DNA from: Acidobacteriota bacterium | Lineage (GTDB): Bacteria; Acidobacteriota; Aminicenantia; Aminicenantales; Saccharicenantaceae | NCBI GenBank assembly: GCA_039683095.1 | Contig: JBDKSB010000012.1 | Location: 838,293-902,292 of the forward strand | Length of the DNA stretch: 64,000 nt | Direction: 5' to 3' | Shown here: piece after piece, positions 48,410-56,103 of the stretch | How positions within the stretch are numbered: position 1 is the first letter of the stretch | Layout of the letters: every line of letters begins with the position of its first letter | Made by a program: the position numbers and the translations under genes | The notes under the pieces: generated by a model | Told to the model about the DNA's origin: nothing | The model's database searches: none | The model's input: only the letters and a program-made list of their open reading frames with translations

Positions 48410-49296
48410 GCCGCCCCTCCCCGTCTCGCCCGCAGCTTCTCGACCATGCCGTAGTCCCCTTCCCGCAGGGCGCCGAAGACGACATGGGGCTTGATCCGGC
48501 CGTGGAAATCCGAGCCGGCCGTGGCCACCAGGTCGAGCTCCGCGGCCATGTCGCGGTAAAAGGCCGTCTGTTCGGCCGTGTGGTAGAAGGTATAGACCTC
48601 CATCCCCAGCAGGCCGTGATCTTTGAGCGTCCGGGCGTCCCCGGGCGTCGTGCGCTGGAAGTAGGCCCCGGGGTGGGACAGCACGGGCGCCCCGCCCGTG
48701 GCCGGGGCCGCGGCCAGCACGTCGAGCAGGGCCACGAACCTCTTGGGCACGAAGGCCGGCTTCCCTTCGGCGAAATATTCCTTGTAGAACATGTACGGCG
48801 CGTAGCCGCGGTTCTCTTCCTTATAAAAAAGCGCCAGGGCCGGGTGCTTCCGGTTCTCCGGGTTCTCGAGCAGGATCTGGGCGATCTTGACCCCGAGCGG
48901 CGGCGCGCCGTTGGACTTGGCCCGGACCTCGTCGAGCGTCAGGGCGAAGCCCAGGGCCCGGACCTTCTCGATCCGCTCGGCGGTCTCGGCCAGGCGGCAT
49001 TCCGTCTGGCCGGCGATGATCCCGGCCAGGGCCGGGCTCGTCCAATCGACGAAGGGCAGCAGGCAATGGAACTCGCGGCCGCCGAAGAGGGTCGTCAGCT
49101 CGATGCCGGGAATGACCTCGACGCCGGCCCGGCGCCCCAGCTCCACGGCTTCGGGATAGGCGGCCACGGTGTCGTGGTCGGCGATCGAGATGGCGCGCAG
49201 GCCGAGGTTCCCGGCGAACCCGACGAGCTCGGCCGGCGAGAAGTCCCCGTCGCTGCTCTTGTTCGAGTGGACGTGGAAATCGACCCGTCCGCTCAT
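48406..49296 (-). CDS. PHP-domain phosphoesterase (nucleoside-bisphosphate phosphatase-like)
   Basis: 296 residues. The PHP metal motifs are VDFHVHSNKSSDGDFSP (H8, H10), ADHDTVAAY, IPGIELTT, an LSHPGAYF His and the late GSDFHGRIKPH. This matches the YciV/RNase AM group, which removes 5' nucleotides from short RNAs or hydrolyses 3',5'-nucleoside bisphosphates. It overlaps purC and cvpA by four bases each, so it belongs to their operon. Confidence 0.87.
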   Translation of the reverse strand: MSGRVDFHVHSNKSSDGDFSPAELVGFAGNLGLRAISIADHDTVAAYPEAVELGRRAGVEVIPGIELTTLFGGREFHCLLPFVDWTSPALAGIIAGQTECRLAETAERIEKVRALGFALTLDEVRAKSNGAPPLGVKIAQILLENPENRKHPALALFYKEENRGYAPYMFYKEYFAEGKPAFVPKRFVALLDVLAAAPATGGAPVLSHPGAYFQRTTPGDARTLKDHGLLGMEVYTFYHTAEQTAFYRDMAAELDLVATAGSDFHGRIKPHVVFGALREGDYGMVEKLRARRGGAA

Positions 49297-50186
49297 GCGA
49301 GGTCGTCGAGGCCGGTCAGGACCTTGTAGATTTCCAGGTACTTCTGGGAGGTCTTGGCGATGATGTCCGCGGGCAGCTCGGGCGGCGGGCTGTTCTTGTC
49401 CCAGTTGGTCGTCTCGAGGTAGTCGCGGACGAACTGCTTGTCGAAGCTCGGCTGGGGCCGGCCGGGCTCGTACTGGGCCAGGGGCCAGAAGCGCGAGGAG
49501 TCGGGCGTGAAGATCTCGTCGATGAGGACGAGATCGTCGCCGTCCAGGCCGAACTCGAACTTCGTGTCGGCGATGATGATGCCCTTGGAGACGGCGTACA
49601 GGGCCGCCTTCTGGTAGAGCTCGAGGCTGGTCTTGCGGATCTTGCCGGCCAGCTCGGCGCCGATCTCCCTCTCGACGTCCTTGAAGGAGATGTTGACGTC
49701 ATGGCCCTTCTCGGCCTTGGTCGAGGGCGTGAAGATGGGCTCGACGATCTGGTCAGATTCCCGGAGGCCCTTGGGCAGCCTGATGCCGCAGACCTTGCCC
49801 GTGGCCTTGTACTCCTTCCAGCCGGAGCCGGACAGGTAGCCGCGGACGACGCACTCGACGGGCACGACCCTGGTCTTCTTGACCAGCATGGACCGCTTGG
49901 CCAGGACGCCGGCGAAGGGGGCCAGGACCGGGGGAAAGTCCCTGGTTTCGGTCGCGATGAGGTGGTTGGGGATGACCAGCCCGACGAAATCGAACCAGAA
50001 TTTCGACAGCTGCGTCAGGACCTTGCCCTTGTACGTGATGAGCGAGGGCAGGACCCAGTCGAAGGCGGAGATGCGGTCCGTGGCGACGATCAGGAGCTTG
50101 TCCTCGACCTCGAAAACGTTGCGGACCTTGCCCTTGCGGAAGAGAGGCAGACCGGGAAGCTCGATGTCGCCGATGGGTTGTTCCAT
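49293..50186 (-). CDS. purC: Phosphoribosylaminoimidazole-succinocarboxamide synthase
   Basis: 297 residues. It joins CAIR and aspartate using ATP to give SAICAR in purine synthesis. It starts LPLFRKGKVRNVFEVEDKLLIVATDRISAFDWVLPSLITYKG, the ATP-site signature, and has SGSGWKEYKATG and IIIADTKFEFGLDG later. The length suits the longer (yeast-like) bacterial form. AAAGGAGA precedes the ATG. It is the first gene of the operon with the PHP, cvpA and Fis-type genes. Confidence 0.95.
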   Translation of the reverse strand: MEQPIGDIELPGLPLFRKGKVRNVFEVEDKLLIVATDRISAFDWVLPSLITYKGKVLTQLSKFWFDFVGLVIPNHLIATETRDFPPVLAPFAGVLAKRSMLVKKTRVVPVECVVRGYLSGSGWKEYKATGKVCGIRLPKGLRESDQIVEPIFTPSTKAEKGHDVNISFKDVEREIGAELAGKIRKTSLELYQKAALYAVSKGIIIADTKFEFGLDGDDLVLIDEIFTPDSSRFWPLAQYEPGRPQPSFDKQFVRDYLETTNWDKNSPPPELPADIIAKTSQKYLEIYKVLTGLDDLA

Positions 50187-50414
50187 GACCGTCTCCTTTG
50201 GGACCCGTCAAGGATAGCCAAATCGTTTTTAAAAAGCAAATGCCAACGGCGGCCCCGCCAGGGTCACGAACGGCCGCGGCGTGACCTCGGGGATCGGCCC
50301 CTTCTTCCGCGGCCTGCGGCGGGCCTTCAAGCGCGCCCCTTGCGACATTGAACGCTTTTAGAAAACGAGGACTGAACAGCGTAACAAGAACAGCGGAAAG
50401 GGGGCCCACCCTTG

Positions 50415-51143
50415 CTAAGGGGTCAGGCCGATGAAGTTGACCATCCGGCGCCGGTCGGCGGGAAAGCGGCGGTAGGACAGGAGACGCGGCTCGCAATGGG
50501 TGCAGACGGCCCCCGGGCTGAAGATGTTCTCTTTCCTGACCCCCAGCCCGGCGAGGAGCCAGATGTTCGCGGCCCGCAGATCGAGAAGGTATTTCGCCTT
50601 CAGCTCCGGGACATGGACGCCGGGGGCGTCCCCCCGCTTGACCAGGACGGTCTCCGGGAAGCCGGCCCCCAGGAAAACCTCCCGCACCTCGGGCCCGATC
50701 TCGTAGCAGGCCGCGCCGATGCAGGGGCCCAGGGCCGCCCGCAGGCCCTCCGGCTTCGAGCCGTAGGCCTCGCCCATGGCCCGCACGGCCTTTTCCAGGA
50801 TGCGCCCGGCCGTGCCGCGCCAGCCGCAGTGGACCGCGGCCACGGCCCGGCGGGCTTCGTCGACCAGAAGCGCGGGCAGGCAGTCGGCCGTGCGGATGAC
50901 CAGGACGAGCCCCGGGACGTTCGTCATCAGGGCGTCGCCGTCGAGCGCCCCGGAGGGCGCGGCGTCGATCCGGTGGACGATGTCCGAGTGGAGCTGACGC
51001 ATGATGACCGGGCGCAGGCCCCGGGAGGCCGCGAAGGCCAGGAAGTCCGCCTCGCTCCAGCGGGCCTCGCCGAAGCCGTGGACGAGTCCGGGGACGGACG
51101 CGAGCCGCGGCTCGCTGAGAAAAGGGCGTCTGTCCTCGGTCAC
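50415..51143 (-). CDS. pgeF: Peptidoglycan editing factor PgeF (laccase-domain, YfiH family)
   Basis: About 242 residues. PgeF hydrolyses wrongly built UDP-MurNAc-L-Ser to prevent its entry into peptidoglycan; older names call it a polyphenol oxidase. The catalytic His-Cys-His set is in MRQLHSDIVH, RTADCLPALLVD and AVHCGWRGT. The C-terminus ends RRFPADRRRMVNFIGLTP. The start is uncertain: GTG 51143 best fits the family N-terminus (RRPFLSEP), while an in-frame TTG at 51179 adds 12 residues; neither has a strong ribosome-binding site. Confidence 0.88.
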   Translation of the reverse strand: MTEDRRPFLSEPRLASVPGLVHGFGEARWSEADFLAFAASRGLRPVIMRQLHSDIVHRIDAAPSGALDGDALMTNVPGLVLVIRTADCLPALLVDEARRAVAAVHCGWRGTAGRILEKAVRAMGEAYGSKPEGLRAALGPCIGAACYEIGPEVREVFLGAGFPETVLVKRGDAPGVHVPELKAKYLLDLRAANIWLLAGLGVRKENIFSPGAVCTHCEPRLLSYRRFPADRRRMVNFIGLTP

Positions 51144-51245
51144 GGCACAAGTATTAGCAGAAAGTCCCGGCGCGCTCAAGGCAGGCGCGGGAGGCCCGGT
51201 CCCCCGCTTGTCATCCGGCGCCCGTCCTCGTATGATGAGGGCATC

Positions 51246-52409
51246 ATGCCCGCCAAGGAAGAAACCATGTCCATCCTGGCCGTCACCGGTCTTGTCCTCG
51301 GTTTAGCCGCAGCGGCGTTCGCCGCCGCGGCCCCGGGTCCGGCCCCTGCGGCCCGCCCTCGCGCCCGGGAATTCGGCCTGATCATCGGGGTCCTTCCGCC
51401 CGGACCCCTGAACGCCATCACCGACGTGGCCGGGGTCAAGATCGGCCAAGTCACGATCGTCGAAGGCCGGGACGTGCGGACGGGCGTCACGGTCATCCTG
51501 CCGCACGGCGGGAACGTCTTCCAGGACAAGGTCCCGGCCGCGATCTCGGTCGGCAACGGCTACGGCAAGCTCGCCGGAGTGACCCAGGTCCGGGAGCTGG
51601 GCACCCTCGAGTCGCCGATCGTCCTGACCAGCACGCTGAGCGTGCCGGCCGCGGCCGACGCCGTCATCGACTGGACGCTCGGCCTCCCCGGCAACGAGAA
51701 GGTCGGGTCGGTCAACCCGGTCGTGGGCGAGACCAACGACGGCTGGCTCAGCGACATCCGCGGCCGGCACGTCACCAAGGCCCGCGTCCTCGAGGCCATC
51801 CGGGCCGCCGCGGACGGGCCGGTCGCCGAAGGGGCGGTCGGCGCCGGCACGGGGACGACGTGCTTCGGCTACAAGGGCGGCATCGGCACGTCCTCCCGGC
51901 GCCTGCCCGCGGACCGGGGCGGTTACACGGTCGGCGTGCTCGTCCAGACGAACTTCGGCGGCGTCCTGACCCTGCGCGGCGTGCCCTTCGACCGCCAGGC
52001 CGCCGGCGCCCCGGCCGCGGCGCCGCGGTCCAACCCGTCGGGCGACGGATCCTGCATGATCGTCGTGGCCACCGACGCCCCGCTCGACGCCCGCAATCTC
52101 GAGCGCCTGGCCAAGCGCGCGCTGCTCGGCATCGCCCGCACCGGCGGCTACTTCTCGAACGGCAGCGGCGATTACGCCATCGCCTTCTCTGCCGCCGAAA
52201 GCGTCCGCGTCCCCAACGCCTCGACCTCGCCGACCCGGACGGTCACCCTGCTCCGGGACGACGCGATGTCCCCGCTCTTCCAGGCCGCGGCCGAAGCGGC
52301 CGAAGAAGCCATCTGGAATTCCCTGTTCAAGGCCGTCCGGACCGAGGGCAAGGACGGGCGCGTCGCCGAGGCCCTGCCGCTCGACCGGGTCCGGGAGCTC
52401 GTCAGGTGA
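51246..52409 (+). CDS. P1-family aminopeptidase (DmpA-like), exported
   Basis: 387 residues with a signal-peptide-like segment (about 8-30). DmpA-type enzymes remove N-terminal amino acids, including D-Ala or beta-amino acids, after self-cleavage. The self-cleavage site DGS (Gly268-Ser269, followed by CMIVVATDAPL) is clear, as are GTGTTCFGYKGGIGTSSR and VGVLVQTNFGG. It overlaps the racemase gene by four bases (GTGA). ATG 51246 has GATGAGGG upstream; ATG 51267 is an alternative start. The partnership suggests D-amino-acid peptide metabolism. Confidence 0.87.
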   Translation: MPAKEETMSILAVTGLVLGLAAAAFAAAAPGPAPAARPRAREFGLIIGVLPPGPLNAITDVAGVKIGQVTIVEGRDVRTGVTVILPHGGNVFQDKVPAAISVGNGYGKLAGVTQVRELGTLESPIVLTSTLSVPAAADAVIDWTLGLPGNEKVGSVNPVVGETNDGWLSDIRGRHVTKARVLEAIRAAADGPVAEGAVGAGTGTTCFGYKGGIGTSSRRLPADRGGYTVGVLVQTNFGGVLTLRGVPFDRQAAGAPAAAPRSNPSGDGSCMIVVATDAPLDARNLERLAKRALLGIARTGGYFSNGSGDYAIAFSAAESVRVPNASTSPTRTVTLLRDDAMSPLFQAAAEAAEEAIWNSLFKAVRTEGKDGRVAEALPLDRVRELVR

Positions 52410-53134
52410 GCCCGAAGAGGCTGCGGACGATCGGCGTCCTCGGCGGCATGGGCCCGGAAGCGGGGGCCTCGTTCTTCGAGCGGATCATTCGCGAAACGGC
52501 GGCCGGCCGGGACCAGGACCACGCGCCGGTCGTCCTCTACAGCGTGCCCCAGGTCCCGGACAGGACCCGGGCCATCCTCCAAGGCGGCCCCAGCCCGGTC
52601 CCGGCGCTGCGCCGCGGCCTGGGCGCCCTGCGGGCGGCCGGGGCCGATTTCGCCGTCATCCCCTGCGTCACGGCCCATCATTTCTTCGCCCGGATCGTCT
52701 CCGGATCGCCCCTGCCCCTTCTCAGCTTGGTCGACGAGACCGTGGCGGCCGTCCGCCGGATGAACCCGGCGCCGGGGACGATCGGGATCATCGCCACGAC
52801 CGGGACGGTCCGCTCGGGGGTCCTCGCCCGCGCCTTCGCGGCCGCCGGGATCGAGGTCCTCGTCCCTTCCGGGCGTGAGCAGAAGAAGGTCATGACCGCC
52901 ATTTACGGGAAAAGGGGGATCAAGGCGGGCGTCACCTCCGGCCCGCCCCGGGAGATCCTGCTCGGGATCGCGGCCGGGCTCATCCGCCGGGGCGCCCGGG
53001 CGGTCGTGGCCGGCTGTACCGAGGTCCCCCTGGTCCTGAGGGAGGGCGACCTGTCCGTGCCCCTGATCGACCCCCTGACCATCGGGGCCAGGGCGGCCGT
53101 CCGCCGCTCCGGCGCCCGCCTGCGCGGAATTTAG
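52406..53134 (+). CDS. Aspartate/glutamate racemase family protein
   Basis: 242 residues. The cofactor-free racemase fold starts IGVLGGMGPEAGASFFERI. Both catalytic cysteines are present: C87 in VIPCVTAHHF and C204 in VAGCTEVPLVL. It would interconvert L- and D-Asp or Glu; the AspR/RacX-type opening makes aspartate or broad specificity more likely than MurI. GTG start 52406 overlaps the P1 peptidase stop. Confidence 0.88.
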   Translation: MSPKRLRTIGVLGGMGPEAGASFFERIIRETAAGRDQDHAPVVLYSVPQVPDRTRAILQGGPSPVPALRRGLGALRAAGADFAVIPCVTAHHFFARIVSGSPLPLLSLVDETVAAVRRMNPAPGTIGIIATTGTVRSGVLARAFAAAGIEVLVPSGREQKKVMTAIYGKRGIKAGVTSGPPREILLGIAAGLIRRGARAVVAGCTEVPLVLREGDLSVPLIDPLTIGARAAVRRSGARLRGI

Positions 53135-53264
53135 GCCCGGGGGACGCCGCCGGAGGCCGCATGAGCGGCGATCCAGCCGGGCAGGAGCCGGGGCGAGGGG
53201 AGCGGCGAGCTGGACGGCGCGAAAGGTCACCGCGGCGGACTGAGGCGAATATCCCGAGGGCGGG

Positions 53265-53293
53265 TTGACTTTTCAGGGGGAATCGGGTATAAA
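53265..53293 (+). promoter_or_regulatory. Sigma-70 promoter for rpsU
   Basis: -35 TTGACT (53265-53270), 17-bp spacer, -10 TATAAA (53288-53293). It gives a leader of about 30 bases with a strong GAGGAGGTGA ribosome-binding site. Confidence 0.78.
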
Positions 53294-53329
53294 TCGGCGG
53301 TACTTTCCCCAGTGAGGAGGTGAAAGTTT

Positions 53330-53536
53330 TTGGCTTTTGTACAGCTTGACGAAGGTGAGAATCTCGAGTCCGCGCTGCGCCGGTTCAAGAGGAAGGTCCA
53401 GCAGGAAGCGATCATCAAGGAGATCAAGAAGCACTCGGTCTACTTCAAGCCCGGCGAGAAGCGCCGCATGAAGGAGGCCCAGGCGCGCAAGCGGATGAGA
53501 CGGCGCATCAAGAGAGAGCGCGACGTCGAGTATTAA
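53330..53536 (+). CDS. rpsU: 30S ribosomal protein S21
   Basis: 68 residues, the normal size. The sequence has the S21 pattern ENLESALRRFKRKVQQEAIIKEIKKHSVYFKPGEKRR followed by a very basic tail. It joins the 30S platform and helps initiation. The start codon is TTG at 53330, placed by a strong GGAGGTGA at the right distance. Confidence 0.96.
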   Translation: MAFVQLDEGENLESALRRFKRKVQQEAIIKEIKKHSVYFKPGEKRRMKEAQARKRMRRRIKRERDVEY

Positions 53537-53613
53537 GAACTTTCATCTCTTCCCGGCCATTCCTCGCCCCGCCCGAGACCGCATCCGAGCCAGCATCGAA
53601 GGGCCGGGTCTTT

Positions 53614-54510
53614 ATGAGAGGGGGAGTGACGGCGACTCAAAAACCCGCCTGGCTGAAGGTCCCGCTCCCGTCGCACGGTGAATACTTCCGTGTCGCGGAG
53701 ATCCTGAAGTCCGGGCGTCTGCACACGATCTGCCAGAGCGCCCGCTGCCCGAACATCGGCGAGTGCTGGGAGCGGCGGACGGCCACGTTCCTCATCCTGG
53801 GCGACACCTGCACCCGCAACTGCGGCTTCTGCGCCGTGACCAAGGGGACGCCTCTGCCGCCCGACCCGGAGGAGCCGGCCCGCGTCGCCGCGGCCGCGGC
53901 GGCGCTCGGCCTGGCCCACGTGGTCATCACCTCGGTGACCCGCGACGACCTCCCCGACGGCGGGGCTGGCCATTTCGCGGCCGTGATCGGGGCCGTCCGC
54001 GGCCAGAGCCCGGCTACCCGGATCGAGGCCCTGATCCCCGACTTCGGGGGGGAGGCCGACGCGCTGGAGATCGTCCTGTCCGCCCGGCCGGACGTCCTCA
54101 ACCACAACCTGGAGACGACCGAGACTCTCTATCCGGCCATCCGCCGCCCCCGCGAGAACTACCGCCGCTCGCTCGGCGTGCTGGCCGCGGCCAAGGCCAG
54201 GGGCGCCCTGACGAAATCGGGCCTCATGATCGGGTTGGGAGAGGACGAGGCGGACATCTTAAAGGCCTTCGCCGACCTGCGTCAGGCCGGCTGCGACTTG
54301 CTGACCGTGGGGCAGTACCTGCAGCCGACGGCGGCCCATCCCCCGGTCGCCAGGTACTACACGCCCGGGGAGTTCGAAGCTTTCGCGGCGGACGCCCGCC
54401 GGGCCGGGTTCCTGGAGGTCGTGTCCGGACCGCTCGTCCGGAGCTCCTACGAGGCCGGCCGGCTGTACGAAGCGGTCCGCGCCAAGGACGAGGGAACATG
54501 CGCTACCTGA
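53614..54510 (+). CDS. lipA: Lipoyl synthase
   Basis: 298 residues, a radical-SAM enzyme that inserts two sulfurs into octanoyl groups on carrier proteins. The auxiliary cluster motif C-x4-C-x5-C (C40, C45, C51) and the SAM cluster C-x3-C-x2-C (C66, C70, C73) are complete, as is the C-terminal RSSY serine ligand. No lipB or dehydrogenase-complex gene is in the window. The metallophosphoesterase start lies inside its last 13 bases. Confidence 0.95.
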   Translation: MRGGVTATQKPAWLKVPLPSHGEYFRVAEILKSGRLHTICQSARCPNIGECWERRTATFLILGDTCTRNCGFCAVTKGTPLPPDPEEPARVAAAAAALGLAHVVITSVTRDDLPDGGAGHFAAVIGAVRGQSPATRIEALIPDFGGEADALEIVLSARPDVLNHNLETTETLYPAIRRPRENYRRSLGVLAAAKARGALTKSGLMIGLGEDEADILKAFADLRQAGCDLLTVGQYLQPTAAHPPVARYYTPGEFEAFAADARRAGFLEVVSGPLVRSSYEAGRLYEAVRAKDEGTCAT

Positions 54511-55238
54511 TCTTCACCGACATCCACGGCAACATGGAGGCCTTTCACGCCGTCCTCAAGGCCGTCCAGAAGAAGCGGATCGATCACTACATCTGCCTCG
54601 GCGACCTCGTCGGCTACGGCGCCTCCCCCAACGAGGTCATCCAGAAGATCCTGACCCTCAAGCCGCTGTCGATCATCCGCGGCAACCACGACAAGGCCGT
54701 CTCCGGCCTCGACTCCGTCCAGACCTTCAACCCCATCGCCGCCTCGGCCATCTTCTGGACGAAGAAGACGATCGCCCGCAAGCATCTCGATTTCCTGGTC
54801 CGGCTGAAGCAGAGCCCCGAGGTCGTCCAGGATTCGATCACGATCTGCCACGGGGCGCCTTTCGACGAGGATTACTACATCTTCGGCGAGTTCGACGCGG
54901 CCGAGGCCTTCTCCTATGTCCAGACCCCGGTCTGCTTCTTCGGCCACACCCACTTCCCCTTCGTCTACACCGAGAAGGACGGCAACGTCGAGGGCACGTT
55001 CCTCGAGGGCAACGCCAACGAGATCAAGCTCGAGAAGGGCGTCCGCTACCTCATCAACCCCGGGTCGGTCGGCCAGCCGCGCGACCGCAACCCCCGGGCC
55101 GCGTTCGCCGTCTACGATTCCGAGGCCCGAACGGTCAAGTTCGGCCGCGTCGAGTACGACATCGAAGAGGCCAAACGGAAGATCATCGAGGAAAAGCTGC
55201 CGCCGGCCCTGGCCGAGCGCCTCAGCCTGGGCATCTGA
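54498..55238 (+). CDS. Metallophosphoesterase (calcineurin-like, cytosolic)
   Basis: 246 residues. The metal-site motifs are complete: TDIHGN (D8, H10), CLGDLVGYGASPNE, IRGNHD, the CHGAP His and GHTHFPF. The tail has the INPGSVGQPRDRNPRAAFAV block typical of the YfcE/MJ0936 phosphodiesterase group. It starts 13 bases before the end of lipA. The substrate is unknown. Confidence 0.9.
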   Translation: MRYLIFTDIHGNMEAFHAVLKAVQKKRIDHYICLGDLVGYGASPNEVIQKILTLKPLSIIRGNHDKAVSGLDSVQTFNPIAASAIFWTKKTIARKHLDFLVRLKQSPEVVQDSITICHGAPFDEDYYIFGEFDAAEAFSYVQTPVCFFGHTHFPFVYTEKDGNVEGTFLEGNANEIKLEKGVRYLINPGSVGQPRDRNPRAAFAVYDSEARTVKFGRVEYDIEEAKRKIIEEKLPPALAERLSLGI

Positions 55239-55245
55239 ATTCCCC

Positions 55246-56103
55246 CTAAACCTTCGGATTCGCGTAACAATACACGCAGCCGTGGCGACAGGCCTGCGCG
55301 TAGCTGCCGATATCCTTCGATTCCGTGCAGAGGCAGTCCGCCCGTTGGCCGCGGTCCTTGCGGCGCGAGGCCGGCTCGCGGCCCGGATGCAGCGACTCGA
55401 GGAGCGCCCCGTCGATGCAGGCCGACGGCCGGAGGCCGGGGACGCCGTCCAGGAGCGTCTGCGAGCAGGCGTGCAGGACGAGCCCCCGCTCGGCCGCGAC
55501 GGCCGCGAGCCCGGCCGCCCGAGCCCGCTTTTCTTCGTCGGGCGGATCGACGAAGCGGAAGCCGCGGGCGCGGGCCCGCCGCTCGGCCTTGCCGTACCAC
55601 TGCGCGAAGCTGATGCGGATGTCCCGGACGCCGTTCGCCGCCGCCGCGTCCGCCGCCTCCGTGAACCGCCCGAGGTTAGACCGTATCTCGCCCCCGTCCT
55701 GCCAGAAGACGGCGGGATCGAACCGCAGCGAGACGCGCAGGGGATCGCCGGCCAGGGCGGCCAGCCCGGGGAGCTCGGCCAGGGCCTCGCGGAACGAGGG
55801 CACCCCGGGCTCGATCGCCGTCCGGCCCAGGCCCGTCACGGTGAAGTGCAGATAAAGCTGATCATAGGCCGCGAGCAGGTCCCGCAGGCCGTGCGCGTTC
55901 CGCAGCAGGTTCGCGAAGTCCTTCGACCAGAGAACGATCGTATGGACCTTCTCCGGCGCGAGATCGACCCGATAGACGCCGCCCGCCGGCCCGGCCACCT
56001 CGGCCGCGCGACGGCGCAGGCAGGCGGCCAGCCAGTCCGGGAACGAGGCGACGAGGTCGGTGCGCCGCGAAGCGCTGATGACGGTCTTCAGGGTCTTATT
56101 CAC
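55246..56103 (-). CDS. DUF1848 protein with C-terminal iron-sulfur-type cysteine cluster
   Basis: 285 residues. It starts VISASRRTDLVASFPDWL, the DUF1848 signature, and has HFTVTGLG and SLRFDPA later. The C-terminal end holds Cys residues in CLCTESKDIGSYAQACRHGCVYCYANP; the CRHGCVYC part is a CxxxCxxC arrangement like a radical-SAM cluster but at the wrong end of the chain. The family's function is not known to me. It is convergent with the phosphoesterase gene, seven bases apart. Confidence 0.82.
   Translation of the reverse strand: MNKTLKTVISASRRTDLVASFPDWLAACLRRRAAEVAGPAGGVYRVDLAPEKVHTIVLWSKDFANLLRNAHGLRDLLAAYDQLYLHFTVTGLGRTAIEPGVPSFREALAELPGLAALAGDPLRVSLRFDPAVFWQDGGEIRSNLGRFTEAADAAAANGVRDIRISFAQWYGKAERRARARGFRFVDPPDEEKRARAAGLAAVAAERGLVLHACSQTLLDGVPGLRPSACIDGALLESLHPGREPASRRKDRGQRADCLCTESKDIGSYAQACRHGCVYCYANPKV

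Noticed and set aside
50230-50250. TTGGCATTTGC on the minus strand upstream of purC, resembling a sigma-54 site
   Set aside because: Only five bases separate GG from GC; sigma-54 needs ten.
50187-50414. Possible gene between purC and pgeF
   Set aside because: No frame longer than a few dozen codons with a start and ribosome-binding site; it is AT-richer near purC, as expected for promoter DNA.
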